A stretch of 64,000 nt of DNA from Pseudactinotalea sp. HY158. Its GTDB lineage: Bacteria > Actinomycetota > Actinomycetes > Actinomycetales > Beutenbergiaceae. How positions within the stretch are numbered: the first letter of the stretch is position 1; each line of letters starts with the position of its first letter. Of the stretch, positions 32,518-44,300 are shown piece by piece. Location of the stretch: contig NZ_CP045920.1 in NCBI RefSeq assembly GCF_009660225.1, positions 3,360,079-3,424,078 of the forward strand, in the 5' to 3' direction. A model generated the notes under the pieces. It searched no databases. It saw nothing but the letters and a program-made list of their open reading frames with translations, and was not told the origin of the DNA. The translations under genes and the position numbers were made by a program.

Positions 32518-32548
32518 GCGGCCCCGGGGAAAGTTCGGCCCCGGGCCA
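32518..32548. terminator. GC-rich hairpin between converging Septum_form and clpB genes
   Basis: GGCCCCGGGGAAAGTTCGGC followed by CCCGGGCC offers several alternative stems of CCCCGGGG type. It lies between two convergent stops and is the only strong secondary structure seen there. Confidence 0.4.
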
Positions 32549-32558
32549 CCCGCTGGGC

Positions 32559-35168
32559 TCAGACCACCACCGGCTCCGCGCCGGTCACGGTGAGTTCGAG
32601 GCCGTCGTCGCCGGGCTCCACGTGCACGTGGGCCCCATCGGCCACGGTTCCACCGAGCAGCAGCCGGGCGAGCTGGTCCCCGATCTGTCGCTGGATGAGC
32701 CGGCGCAGCGGCCGGGCACCATAGGCGACGTCGTACCCCTCCGAGGCGAGCCACTGCCGCGCCCCCTCGGAGACGTCGATCGTGATCCGGCGGTCCGCGA
32801 GTCGCTCCCCGAGCCGCTCCGTCTGCAGGTCGACGATGGTGCTCAGCTCCGCCATCGTCAGCGCATCGAACATGACGATCTCGTCGAGCCGGTTGAGGAA
32901 CTCCGGCTTGAACGAGGTCCGCACGAGCGCCATGACGGATTCGCCCTGTTCCTCGGGGCTCAGCGCCTGATCCACGAGGAACTGAGAGCCGAGGTTCGAG
33001 GTGAGCACGAGGATCACGTTCCGGAAATCGACCGTGCGCCCCTGCCCGTCGGTCAGGCGGCCGTCGTCGAGGACCTGGAGCAGGATGTCGAAGACCTCCG
33101 GGTGCGCCTTCTCCACCTCGTCGAGCAGCACGACCGAGTAGGGACGGCGTCGCACGGCCTCCGTCAGCTGCCCGCCCTCCTCGTAGCCGACGTAGCCGGG
33201 TGGCGCCCCGACGAGGCGCGAGACCGAGTGCTTCTCCGAGTATTCGCTCATGTCGATGCGCACGATCGCGCGCTCGTCGTCGAAGAGGAAGTCGGCGAGG
33301 GACTTGGCCAGCTCGGTCTTGCCCACCCCGGTCGGGCCGAGGAAGAGGAAGGAGCCCGTGGGCCGGTCGGGGTCGGAGATGCCCGCCCGCGATCGGCGGA
33401 CCGCATCCGATACGGCCCGCACGGCGGCCTTCTGGCCGATGAGGCGCCTGCCGAGCGCGTCCTCCATCCGCAGCAGCTTCTCGGTCTCGCCCTCGAGCAG
33501 GCGGCCGGTCGGGATGCCGGTCCAGGCACCGACGACCTCGGCGACCTCGTCGGGGCCCACGTGATCGGCGATCATCGGGTCCTCGACCTGGCCACTGTGG
33601 TCGGCCTCCGCCCGTTCGGCGGCCTCGATCTCGGCCTCGACCTGCGGGATCTCGCCGTTCTGGAGCCGCCCCGCCTCCTCCCAGCGCCCCTCGCGCATGG
33701 CACCCTCGAGGGTGGTGCGCAGTTCGTCCAGCCGCACGCGCAGGTCGCCGATCCGGTTGTGGCCGGCCTTCTCGGCCTCCCACCGGGCCGTGAGGGATCG
33801 CAGCTCCTCGGTGCGGTCGGCCAGGTCTGCCCGCAGCTTCTCCAACCGGGCCCGGCCGGCCTCGTCGGGCTCGGATTCGGTGAGGTAGGCCTCCTCCATC
33901 GTGAGCCGGTCGACGCCGCGGCGCAGTTCGTCGATCTCGACCGGGGAGGAGTCGAGCTCCATCCGCAGCCGGGAGGCGGCCTCGTCGACCAGGTCGATCG
34001 CCTTGTCCGGCAGCTTCCGGCCCGTGATGTACCGGTCCGAGAGGGTCGCGGCCGCCACGAGTGCGCCGTCGGAGATCGTGACCTTGTGGTGCGCCTCGTA
34101 CTTCGGTGCGATCCCACGCAGGATCGCCACCGTGTCCTCCACCGACGGCTCCCCCACGAACACCTGCTGGAATCGCCGCTCGAGGGCCGGATCCTTCTCG
34201 ATGTGCTCGCGGTATTCGTCCAGGGTCGTGGCCCCGACCATGCGCAGTTCGCCCCGGGCGAGCATGGGCTTGAGCATGTTGCCGGCGTCCATCGCGCCCT
34301 CGCCGGTCGCACCGGCGCCGACGACGGTGTGGAGCTCGTCGATGAAGGTGATGATTTCGCCGTCGCTCGAGGCGATCTCGGCGAGCACGGCCTTGAGGCG
34401 CTCCTCGAACTCGCCTCGGTACTTCGCCCCGGCGACCATCGCGCCGAGGTCGAGGGCGATGATGCGCTTGTCGCGGAGGGATTCGGGCACATCGCCGTTG
34501 ACGATGCGCTGGGCGAGGCCCTCGACCACGGCCGTCTTGCCCACGCCGGGGTCGCCGATGAGGACCGGGTTGTTCTTCGTGCGACGCGAGAGCACCTGCA
34601 CCACGCGCCGGATCTCCCCGTCACGGCCGATGATCGGGTCGAGCCTGCCGGAGCGGGCGAACTCCGTCAGGTCCGTGCCGTACTTCTCGAGGGCCTGATA
34701 GGTGCCCTCCGGGTCGGCGCTCGTGACCCGGGTGTTGCCGCGGACCTGCGGGAGCGCATCGCGCAGGCCGTCTCGGGTGACCCCGAGACCGCGCAGCATC
34801 TCCCCGATCGGCCCGTCGGCGGTCATGCCGATGAGCAGATGCTCGGTGGAGACGAACTCGTCACCGAGCGACGTGGCCTCCGAGCCCGCTGCGTTGATCA
34901 CGCTCATGAGGGCGCGTGAGGCCTCCGGCTGGTTCACCGTGCTCCCGCTGGCCGTGGGCAGCACTGCCACCTGGGCCGCGACCCGTCGATCCAGCTCGGC
35001 GCGGTTGACGCCGAGGGCATCGACGAGGGCACCGGCCACGCCCCCCTGCTGGGAGAGCAGGGCGGAGAGCAGGTGGATGGGTTCGAGCTGCGGGTGACCG
35101 GCGCCGACCGCCTGCTGCAACGCCGCGGCCACGGCCTCCTGCGACTTGGTGGTGAGTTTGGTGTCCAT
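32559..35168 (-). CDS. clpB: ATP-dependent disaggregase ClpB
   Basis: An 869-residue Hsp100 chaperone that, with DnaK, pulls polypeptides out of aggregates. In order: Clp N-domain (1-145); first AAA+ module with Walker A GDPGVGKT near 203; the coiled-coil middle domain (about 395-530), which distinguishes ClpB from ClpA/ClpC; and the second AAA+ module with GPTGVGKT near 608 and the ClpB C-terminal domain. ATG 35168 ([13 protein letters not shown]) follows GGAGG. A HAIR-type HspR operator lies 52-72 nt upstream, tying it to the dnaK cluster at the other end of the window. Confidence 0.98.
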   Translation of the reverse strand: MDTKLTTKSQEAVAAALQQAVGAGHPQLEPIHLLSALLSQQGGVAGALVDALGVNRAELDRRVAAQVAVLPTASGSTVNQPEASRALMSVINAAGSEATSLGDEFVSTEHLLIGMTADGPIGEMLRGLGVTRDGLRDALPQVRGNTRVTSADPEGTYQALEKYGTDLTEFARSGRLDPIIGRDGEIRRVVQVLSRRTKNNPVLIGDPGVGKTAVVEGLAQRIVNGDVPESLRDKRIIALDLGAMVAGAKYRGEFEERLKAVLAEIASSDGEIITFIDELHTVVGAGATGEGAMDAGNMLKPMLARGELRMVGATTLDEYREHIEKDPALERRFQQVFVGEPSVEDTVAILRGIAPKYEAHHKVTISDGALVAAATLSDRYITGRKLPDKAIDLVDEAASRLRMELDSSPVEIDELRRGVDRLTMEEAYLTESEPDEAGRARLEKLRADLADRTEELRSLTARWEAEKAGHNRIGDLRVRLDELRTTLEGAMREGRWEEAGRLQNGEIPQVEAEIEAAERAEADHSGQVEDPMIADHVGPDEVAEVVGAWTGIPTGRLLEGETEKLLRMEDALGRRLIGQKAAVRAVSDAVRRSRAGISDPDRPTGSFLFLGPTGVGKTELAKSLADFLFDDERAIVRIDMSEYSEKHSVSRLVGAPPGYVGYEEGGQLTEAVRRRPYSVVLLDEVEKAHPEVFDILLQVLDDGRLTDGQGRTVDFRNVILVLTSNLGSQFLVDQALSPEEQGESVMALVRTSFKPEFLNRLDEIVMFDALTMAELSTIVDLQTERLGERLADRRITIDVSEGARQWLASEGYDVAYGARPLRRLIQRQIGDQLARLLLGGTVADGAHVHVEPGDDGLELTVTGAEPVVV

Positions 35169-35219
35169 CGGACCTCCGTGAGAAGTGAACAGTGTGCTAC
35201 TCGTCTCAACTCTGACAAA

Positions 35220-35240
35220 GTTGAGTCTATTCCACTCAAG
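35220..35240 (-). promoter_or_regulatory. HspR operator (HAIR box) upstream of clpB
   Basis: On the clpB strand the site reads CTTGAGT-N7-ACTCAAC, 13 of 14 matches to the HAIR inverted repeat CTTGAGT-N7-ACTCAAG recognised by HspR. It is correctly placed for repression of clpB. Confidence 0.88.
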
Positions 35241-35455
35241 TCCAGATCGGGAGGGTGGCGCGCGACGACTCGGGCGGATCGGGCTCGGCGCACGCCGTCC
35301 GAGGCGGGCCGGGTCGGCCGGCGTGCTCGAGGTCGAGCGGCTGCGAGGATCCCGCACCGACCCATTGCCTCCCCTGCCGGCGCCCCCTACACTCTGCGCA
35401 CCGGCCGCCGACGGCACGGCTCCGGGGCCATGCCCGGGAACACGCTGGAGGAACC

Positions 35456-36232
35456 ATGCCCGCTCACACGCTCCTCGTCGTCGTCGCTCACCCCGACGAC
35501 GAGTCCTTCGGCTGCGGCGCGCTCATCGCGGGCGAGGCCGCGCGCGGGGTCGACGTCGTCGTAGCGAGCGCCTCCCGCGGGGAGTTGGGGGAGGACGCGA
35601 GCGGCCTGCACCCGAGCCCGGCGATGCTCGGCGCCGCCCGAGAGGTGGAGATGCGTCGGGCGGCCCGCGTGCTGGGCGCGAGCCGGGTGGAGATTCTCGG
35701 CCTGGGCGACTCGGGATGGGACGGTGCGGCCCCGTCCGGATCGATCGTCGCCGAACCCGAGCGCCTTCACATGGAGCTGACGCGGCTGCTCGAGGCGCAC
35801 CGGCCCGATGTCGTGGTGACGATGGATCCGAGCGGGTCCGACGGCCACCGGGATCACGCGGCCGTGGCCGAGGCGACGACCGCCGTCTTCGGCGACCGCG
35901 TGGACTGGCCGGCCGCCCTGTACCACTGGTGCATGCCCCATTCGATCATGGACGACTGGCTGCGCGAGATCGCCGCCGCCCAGCCGGACAGCGTGTACGC
36001 CGGCACCGACATGGGCCGGCCGGACGACCACATCACGACGATCGTCGACGGCACCGGCGTCGCGGAGCGAGTCTGGCGGGCGATCGCCGAGCACGCGACC
36101 CAGGACTCCCCGTTCGAGGCGATCTCGGCCGAGCTGGCCCACCGGTTCGTCGCCGTCGACCACCTCGTCCGGATCCACCCCGCGTGGCCCGGCGGACCGC
36201 ACGAGCGGGCGTTGAGCTACCCGAGCCCGTAA
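35456..36232 (+). CDS. PIG-L family deacetylase
   Basis: A 258-residue zinc-dependent N-deacetylase of the LmbE/PIG-L family (as in MshB and Mca of mycothiol metabolism). AHPDDE (11-16) holds the metal-binding His and catalytic Asp, and GSDGHRDH supplies two further histidines. ATG 35456 follows GGAGG and is the conserved start. Its substrate could be a GlcNAc-inositol, mycothiol conjugate or other amino sugar; neighbours do not decide. It diverges from clpB and precedes the amidohydrolase gene by 23 nt. Confidence 0.88.
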   Translation: MPAHTLLVVVAHPDDESFGCGALIAGEAARGVDVVVASASRGELGEDASGLHPSPAMLGAAREVEMRRAARVLGASRVEILGLGDSGWDGAAPSGSIVAEPERLHMELTRLLEAHRPDVVVTMDPSGSDGHRDHAAVAEATTAVFGDRVDWPAALYHWCMPHSIMDDWLREIAAAQPDSVYAGTDMGRPDDHITTIVDGTGVAERVWRAIAEHATQDSPFEAISAELAHRFVAVDHLVRIHPAWPGGPHERALSYPSP

Positions 36233-36255
36233 CCCGCTCGTTCTACCCTGGTCGG

Positions 36256-37839
36256 GTGAACCTGCATTCCGTGCGGCTCGCCGGCGGCACCGGCGATCTC
36301 GTCGACGTCACGCTCACCGCCGGCCGGGTCTCGGCCGTACGTCCGGCGGCTCGTCCCACCGATCGCGACGCCGACGGCGCCGATGGCGCGAGCTGGCACG
36401 GTGCCTGGGTGCTCCCGGGCCTGTGGGACCACCACGTGCATCCGGTCGACTGGGCCGCCAGCACGCACCGGCTCGACCTCACCGCCCACACGAGCTCCGA
36501 CCAGGTGCTCGACGCCGTGGCGGGTGAGTTGCGTCGTCTCCACGCTCGGAGCGGCGGCCGGTCCGAGACGATCGAGCGACCCGGCGACTCTGGTGACTCT
36601 GGTGCTGCCCGCGACTCTGCAGGCTCTGCAGGCACCGGCAGCCCTGCCGGCCCCGACGAGCTCACCGGCCACGGCCTGTGGCATTCGCGCTGGGAGCGCG
36701 GCTGGGGGGATCCGGACGGCCCGTCCCTCGCCGCGCTCGACGCGGTGACCGGGACCGTGCCGACGACCCTCATCAGCGCCGACCTGCATTCCGCGTGGTT
36801 GAACTCCGCGGCGCTCGAACGCTACGGCCTGCCCCGATCCCCCTCGGGTCTCGTGGCCGAGACCGACTGGTTCGAGATCATGTCCCGCGTCGGCCGGGCG
36901 AGCGAGGCCACCCGGGACGCCCGCGTGATCGAGGCCGGTCGGGCGGCGGCGGCCCGCGGGATCGTGGGCATCGTCGACTTCGACCCGATCGACACCCACG
37001 CGGCATGGCGCCGGCGCGTCGCGGCCGGATTCGACTCCCACCGCGTGCGGGCGAGCGTGTGGCCGGACTTCCTCGACGCCGCGATCGCGGCCGGGCTGCG
37101 AACCGGCGACCAACTCCCCGGGGCCGGGCCGCTCGTGCGCATGGGCTCGCTCAAGGTCATCTCCGACGGCTCCCTCAACACACACTCCGCGTGGTGTCAT
37201 GACCCGTATCCGGGCGGCGGCCGAGGCGCGGCGAACGTGAGTGGCAGCGAATTACGGACGACGATGCGCCGGGCCGCGCGAGCGGGTGTCAGCTCGGCGA
37301 TCCACGCCATCGGCGATCGAGCCGTCGGTGCCGCGCTCGACGCGTTCGAGGCCGCGCGGGCGACCGGCTCGATCGAGCATGCCCAGCTCGTGCGCGACGA
37401 GGACCTGCCCCGGCTCGCCCGGCTCGGGCTGACCGCGAGCGTGCAGCCGCTCCACCTGCTCGACGACCGGGACGTGGCCGAGCGCCTCTGGCCGGGCCGG
37501 ACGGGCCGGGCCTACCGCTTCGCCGACTTCCTCGCGGCGGGGGTGCCGATGGTGTTCGGTTCGGACGCCCCCGTCGCTCCACTCGACCCGTGGGCGGGCA
37601 TCACCGCGGCGGTGCGGCGCACGAGGGACGAGCGCGGCCCCTGGCACGGCGAGCAGCGCATCTCCGTTGTCGAGGCGCTGGCCGCCACGTGCGGCCGAGT
37701 GCCCCGGGTGCGGGTGGGCGATGCGGCCGATCTCGTGCTCACCGAGATCGACCCGTTCCGGGTCGGGGAGGAGGGCCTCCCCGACCCGGGCGTCGTCGGC
37801 ACGCTCTGCGCGGGCCGGCTGACGTTCGACGGCCGCTGA
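36256..37839 (+). CDS. amidohydrolase family protein (YtcJ-like)
   Basis: A 527-residue metal-dependent hydrolase of the amidohydrolase_3 type. WDHHVHP is the first metal-binding HxH. Further landmarks are VISDGSLNTHSAWCHDPY, AIHAIGDRAVGAALDAF with its histidine, and FGSDAPVAPLDPW with the catalytic Asp. A low-complexity GDSGDSGAARDSAGSAG segment lies near 115-135. GTG 36256 is the first start consistent with the conserved beta-sandwich strand. Probably co-transcribed with the deacetylase; substrate unknown. Confidence 0.85.
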   Translation: MNLHSVRLAGGTGDLVDVTLTAGRVSAVRPAARPTDRDADGADGASWHGAWVLPGLWDHHVHPVDWAASTHRLDLTAHTSSDQVLDAVAGELRRLHARSGGRSETIERPGDSGDSGAARDSAGSAGTGSPAGPDELTGHGLWHSRWERGWGDPDGPSLAALDAVTGTVPTTLISADLHSAWLNSAALERYGLPRSPSGLVAETDWFEIMSRVGRASEATRDARVIEAGRAAAARGIVGIVDFDPIDTHAAWRRRVAAGFDSHRVRASVWPDFLDAAIAAGLRTGDQLPGAGPLVRMGSLKVISDGSLNTHSAWCHDPYPGGGRGAANVSGSELRTTMRRAARAGVSSAIHAIGDRAVGAALDAFEAARATGSIEHAQLVRDEDLPRLARLGLTASVQPLHLLDDRDVAERLWPGRTGRAYRFADFLAAGVPMVFGSDAPVAPLDPWAGITAAVRRTRDERGPWHGEQRISVVEALAATCGRVPRVRVGDAADLVLTEIDPFRVGEEGLPDPGVVGTLCAGRLTFDGR

Positions 37840-37843
37840 GCCC

Positions 37844-38341
37844 CTACGGGACGAAGCGTTCGACCCGCAGCACGCAGGTGAGGTCGTCGTCCGTCAGATC
37901 GAGCCGCGCCTCCCAGGAGGCCGTCTCACCCGGACCGACGGCGGATACGTCGACCTGTGTGAGGCCGCGGGTGTCCGAGCCCTGCATCGCGGAGACGTAG
38001 ATGCGATAGCTCTGCGCCTCCTTCTGCGGATTGGTCACGTCACCGGTGACCTCGAGCGCCCCGTCCCGAGTCGCACAGGTGGCGAGTTCGGCGTCGCCCA
38101 GGGCGCCGACGTATCCCTCCTGCGAACCGGGCTGCTCCTCCAGGTCCACGACGGTGTCGGGCTTGGCCCCGTCCGCCGAGTCCGGTGACTCATCGGGGGT
38201 CGGCTCGGACGTCGTCCCCTCGGCGCCGACGGTCTGCTCCGACGACGGGTCGGACGTGGCCGATCCGTCGTCGGAACATCCGGCCATCAGAGCGAGGCAC
38301 AGGATCCCGAGGCCGAGCGTCGCGCTGCTCGATCGCCTCAC
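37844..38341 (-). CDS. small secreted lipoprotein
   Basis: A 165-residue predicted lipoprotein: a signal peptide with lipobox LMAGC (lipidated Cys22), an acidic Ser/Thr/Glu-rich linker (24-75) and a C-terminal beta-rich domain with two cysteines (ATCATRDG and LTCVLRVE) that could form a disulfide. The fold resembles small FxLYD-like domains but is not firmly assigned. GTG 38341 overlaps the stop of the giant surface protein gene by 4 nt, so the two are co-transcribed and perhaps act together at the envelope. Confidence 0.75.
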   Translation of the reverse strand: MRRSSSATLGLGILCLALMAGCSDDGSATSDPSSEQTVGAEGTTSEPTPDESPDSADGAKPDTVVDLEEQPGSQEGYVGALGDAELATCATRDGALEVTGDVTNPQKEAQSYRIYVSAMQGSDTRGLTQVDVSAVGPGETASWEARLDLTDDDLTCVLRVERFVP

Positions 38342-41300
38342 GCCGACACCCGCCTTCTGCGGATCGTGACGATGCCGGCACCCAGGATCAGCAGGGCCAA
38401 CGCCGAGACTCCCAGCTGGAGGGCGCCCTCATTCACTCCCGTCGACGGCAGCGTGCCCGTCGTGACGGTTGCACTGTCCGCGGCGTCGACCACATCGCCC
38501 GAGGGCGGAGTGCCCGTGACGGTCGCGTGATTGACGACCGTACCGGAGAGCACGTCGGCCTCCGTCAGCGTGTAGGTCGCCGTGGCCGTGACGGACTCGC
38601 CCGGAGCCAGCACACCCTCACCGGTCGCAGCCGACCAGTCATAGGACAGCTCGGACAGGCCCGCCAACGGATCGCTGATCTGCACATCCGAGAGCGTGAC
38701 GTTCCCGCTGTTCGTCGCGGTGAAGGAGTAGGTGACGACATCACCCACGTTGCCCTCACCCGCGAGGTCGGCGTCCTTGACCAGCGTGATCGCCGACGCC
38801 GGGTCGACCGTGGGAACCGTGACCTCGTCCTCGACGGGAGGAAGCGGCGCCGGCGGATTCTCCGGATCGACCGTCGGCGGAGTGCCCGTGGCCGAGGCGA
38901 CGTTGTGCACGCTGCCCGCATCCATATCCGCCTGCGTCAACGTGTACGTCGCCGTCGCGGTGACCGACTCACCAGGCGCCAACACACCCTCACCGGTCGC
39001 GGCCGACCAGTCATAGGACAGCTCCGACAGACCCGCCAACGGATCCGTGATCGCCACATCCGAGAGCGTGACATTCCCGGCATTCGTCGCGGTGAAGGAG
39101 TAGGTGACGACGTCGCCCACGTTGCCCTCACCCGCGAGGTCGGCGTCCTTGACCAGCGTGATCGCCGGCGCCGGATCCGTGGTCGGAACCGTGGCCGGGT
39201 CCTCGTCCTCGACCGGATCGGAGGGAATCGGCGTGCCCGGATCCTCCGGATCGAACGTCGGCGGCGGCGTACCCGCAGCCGTCGCCACGTTCACGACACT
39301 GCCCGCATCCACATCCGCCTGCGTCAACGTGTACGTCGCCGTCGCCGTGACCGACTCACCCGGAGCCAACACACCCTCACCGGTCACAGCCGACCAGTCA
39401 TAGGACAGCTCCGACAGACCCGCCAACGGATCCGTAATCACGACGTCGGTCAGAGTCACGTTCCCCGCATTCGACGCGGTGAAGGAGTAGGTGACGACGT
39501 CGCCCACGTTGCCCTGGCCCGCGAGGTCGGCGTCCTTGACCAGCGTGATCGCCGGCGCCGGATCCGTGGTCGGAACCGTGGCCGGGTCCTCATCCTCGAC
39601 CGGATCGGAGGGAATCGGCGTGCCCGGATCCTCCGGATCGAACGTCGGCGGCGGCGTACCCGCGGCCGTCGCCACGTTCACGACACTGCCCGCATCCACA
39701 TCCGCCTGCGTCAGCGTGTACGTCGCCGTCGCGGTGACCGACTCACCCGGAGCCAGCACACCCTCACCGGTCGCGGCCGACCAGTCATAGGTCAGCTCGG
39801 ACAGGCCCGCCAGCGGATCCGTGATCGCGACGTCGGTCAGGGTCACGTTCCCGCTGTTCGTCGCGGTGAAGGAGTAGGTGACGACATCGCCGACGCCATT
39901 CCCATCGGTGGTCTCGCCCGACTTGACCAGCGTGATCGCCGGGGCCGGGTCGACCGTGGGAACCGTGGCCGGGTCCTCGTCCTCGACCGGATCGGAGGGA
40001 ATCGGCGTGCCCGGGTCCTCCGGATCGAACGTCGGCGGCGGCGTCCCCGCGGCCGTCGCCACGTTCACGACACTGCCCGCATCCACATCCGCCTGCGTGA
40101 GCGTGTAGGTCGCCGTCGCGGTGACCGACTCACCCGGAGCCAGCACACCCTCACCGGTCGCGGCCGACCAGTCATAGGACAGCTCCGACAGACCCGCCAA
40201 CGGATCGCTGATCGCCACATCCGAGAGCGTGACGTTCCCGCTGTTCGTCGCGGTGAACGAATACGTCACGACATCGCCGACGCCATTCCCGTCGGTGGTC
40301 TCACCCGACTTCACCAGCGTGATCGCCGGGGCCGGGTCGACCGTGGGAACCGTGGCCGGGTCCTCGTCCTCGACCGGATCGGAGGGAATCGGCGTGCCCG
40401 GGTCCTCCGGATCGAACGTCGGCGGCGGCGTACCCGCGGCCGTCGCCAGGTTCACGACACTGCCCGCATCCACATCCGCCTGCGTGAGCGTGTACGTCGC
40501 CGTCGCGGTGACCGACTCGCCCGGTGCCAGCACGCCCTCGCCGGTCGCGGCGGACCAGTCATAGGTCAGCTCGGACAGGCCCGCCAGCGGATCCGTGATC
40601 GCGACGTCGGTCAGGGTCACGTTCCCCGCATTCGTCGCGGTGAAGGAGTAGGTGACGACATCGCCGACGCCATTCCCGTCGGTGGTCTCACCCGACTTGA
40701 CCAGCGTGATCGCCGGGGCCGGGTCGACCGTGGGAACCGTGGCCGGGTCCTCGTCCTCGACCGGATCGGAGGGAATCGGCGTGCCCGGGTCCTCCGGATC
40801 GAACGTCGGCGGCGGCGTACCCGCGGCCGTCGCCAGGTTCACGACACTGCCCGCATCCACATCCGCCTGCGTGAGCGTGTAGGTCGCCGTCGCGGTGACG
40901 GACTCGCCCGGTGCCAGCACGCCCTCGCCGGTCGCGGCGGACCAGTCATAGGTCAGCTCGGACAGGCCCGCCAGCGGATCGCTGATCTGCACATCCGACA
41001 GGGTCACGTTCCCGGCATTCGTCGCGGTGAAGGAGTAGGTGATGACGTCACCCACGTTGCCCTGGCCCGCGAGGTCGGCGTCCTTGACCAGCGTGATCGC
41101 CGGGGCCGGGTCGACCGTGGGAACCGTGACCTCGTCCTCGACCGGAGGAAGCGGCTCATCGCTACCCGGCGGAGTGCCCGTGGCCGAGGCGACGTTGTGC
41201 ACGCTGCCCGCATCCACATCCGCCTGCGTCAGCGTGTACGTCGCCGTCGCGGTGACGGACTCACCCGGAGCCAGCACACCCTCGCCGGTCGCGGCCGACC

Positions 41301-44300
41301 AGTCATAGGACAGCTCCGACAGGCCCGCCAACGGATCCGTGATCACGACGTCAGTCAGGGTCACGTTCCCGCTGTTCGTCGCGGTGAAGGAGTAGGTGAC
41401 GACGTCGCCCACGTTGCCCTGGCCCGCGAGGTCGGCGTCCTTGACCAGCGTGATCGCCGGCGCCGGATCCGTCGTGGGAACCGTGGCCGGGTCCTCGTCC
41501 TCGACCGGATCGGAGGGAATCGGCGTGCCCGGATCCTCCGGATCGAACGTCGGCGGCGGCGTACCCGCGGCCGAGGCCACGTTCACGACACTGCCCGCAT
41601 CCACATCCGCCTGCGTCAGCGTGTACGTCGCCGTCGCCGTGACCGACTCACCCGGAGCCAGCACACCCTCACCGGTCGCGGCCGACCAGTCATAGGTCAG
41701 CTCCGACAGGCCCGCCAGCGGATCCGTGATCGCGACGTCGGTCAGGGTCACGTTCCCGGCATTCGTCGCGGTGAACGAATACGTCACGACATCGCCGACG
41801 CCATTCCCATCGGTGGTCTCACCCGACTTGACCAGCGTGATCGCCGGGGCCGGGTCGACCGTGGGAACCGTGGCCGGGTCCTCGTCCTCGACCGGATCGG
41901 AGGGAATCGGCGTCTCCGGGTCCTCCGGATCGAACGTCGGCGGCGGCGTACCCGCGGCCGTCGCCACGTTCACGACACTGCCCGCATCCACATCCGCCTG
42001 CGTGAGCGTGTAGGTCGCGGTGGCCGTGACCGACTCACCCGGAGCCAACACACCCTCGCCCGTCGCGGCCGACCAGTCATAGGACAGCTCCGACAGACCC
42101 GCCAACGGATCCGTGATCGCCACATCCGAGAGCGTGACATTCCCGGCATTCGTCGCGGTGAACGAATACGTCACGACATCGCCGACGCCATTCCCATCGG
42201 TGGTCTCACCCGACTTCACCAGCGTGATCGCCGGCGCCGGGTCGACCGTGGGAACCGTGACCTCGTCCTCGACGGGAGGAAGCGGCTCATCGCTACCCGG
42301 CGGGGTGCCCGTGGCCGAGGCGACGTTGTGCACGCTGCCCGCATCCACATCCGCCTGCGTCAACGTGTACGTCGCCGTCGCGGTGACCGACTCACCCGGA
42401 GCCAGCACACCCTCACCGGTCGCGGCCGACCAGTCATAGGCGAGCTCGGACAGACCCGCCAGCGGATCCGTGATCACGACGTCGGTCAGGGTCACGTTCC
42501 CCGCATTCGTCGCGGTGAAGGAGTAGGTGACGACGTCGCCCACGTTGCCCTGGCCCGCGAGGTCGGCGTCCTTGACCAGCGTGATCGCCGGCGCCGGATC
42601 CGTCGTGGGAACCGTGGCCGGGTCCTCGTCCTCGACCGGATCGGAGGGAATCGGCGTGCCCGGGTCCTCCGGATCGAGCGTCGGCGGCGGCGTACCCGCG
42701 GCCGTCGCCACGTTCACGACACTGCCCGCATCCACATCCGCCTGCGTCAGCGTGTACGTCGCGGTGGCCGTGACGGACTCGCCCGGTGCCAGCACGCCCT
42801 CACCGGTCGCAGCGGACCAGTCATAGGACAGCTCCGACAGACCCGCCAACGGATCCGTGATCGCCACATCCGACAGGGTCACGTTCCCGCTGTTCGTCGC
42901 GGTGAACGAATACGTCACGACATCGCCGACGCCATTCCCATCGGTGGTCTCACCCGACTTCACCAGCGTGATCGCCGGGGCCGGGTCGACCGTGGGAACC
43001 GTGACCTCGTCCTCGACCGGAGGAAGCGGCTCATCGCTACCCGGCGGAGTGCCCGTGGCCGAGGCGACGTTGTGCACGCTGCCCGCATCCACATCCGCCT
43101 GCGTCAACGTGTACGTCGCCGTCGCGGTGACCGACTCACCCGGAGCCAGCACACCCTCACCGGTCGCGGCCGACCAGTCATAGGCGAGCTCGGACAGGCC
43201 CGCCAACGGATCCGTGATCGCCACGTCGGTCAGGGTCACGTTCCCCGCATTCGTCGCGGTGAAGGAGTAGGTGACGACGTCGCCCACGTTGCCCTGGCCC
43301 GCGAGGTCGGCGTCCTTGACCAGCGTGATCGCCGGCGCCGGATCCGTCGTGGGAACCGTGGCCGGGTCCTCGTCCTCGACCGGATCGGAGGGAATCGGCG
43401 TGCCCGGATCCTCCGGATCGAACGTCGGCGGCGGCGTACCCGCAGCCGTCGCCACGTTCACGACACTGCCCGCATCCACATCCGCCTGCGTCAGCGTGTA
43501 CGTCGCCGTCGCGCTGACGGACTCACCCGGAGCCAACACACCCTCACCGGTCGCGGCCGACCAGTCATAGGACAGCTCCGACAGACCCGCCAACGGATCC
43601 GTGATCGCGACGTCGGTCAGGGTCACGTTCCCCGCATTCGTCGCGGTGAAGGAGTAGGTGACGACGTCGCCGACGCCATTCCCATCGGTGGTCTCACCCG
43701 ACTTGATCAGCGTGATCGCCGGCTGCTGGTCGAGGGGGACGGAGGCCGTGTCCGTGTCGTCCACGTCGGGTCCGGACGGCGGCGTGCCGACGACCGTGGC
43801 GGTGTTGTCGATCGATCCCGCATCGACGTGTTCCTGGGTGACGATCAAGGTCGCCGTCGCCGTCACCGTCTCCCCCGGCGCCAGCTCACCGGGCGCGCCC
43901 GGCCAGTCGGAATAGGTGAGGGTCGACAGCCCCGGCAACGGGTCGCTGATGTCGACCCCGGTGAGGAGCACGTTGCCCGTGTTCTCGGCGGCGAAAGTGT
44001 AGGTGACCGTGTCCCCGACGACGAGCGCGCCACCGTCGGAGACGGTCTTCGTCAGCGCGATCGACGGCGCGTGCGCCTCGTTGGTGATCGTGCACACGAC
44101 GTCGGCACCGGCCAGCGCGGAGGGTTGGGTGACGGTCCAGGACGGCGCCTCGCCGCTCGTGCTCACCGTGCCTTCGGTGGCTGCGTCGACACAGGAGATC
44201 GTGCTGATGTAACCGGCGAGGTCGGCGCCGCCGGCGGCCGCTTCGGAGAGCGTGAACTCGTCTCCGGGCTGAGCGAAGAACGCGCCGACGGTCTCGGCCT

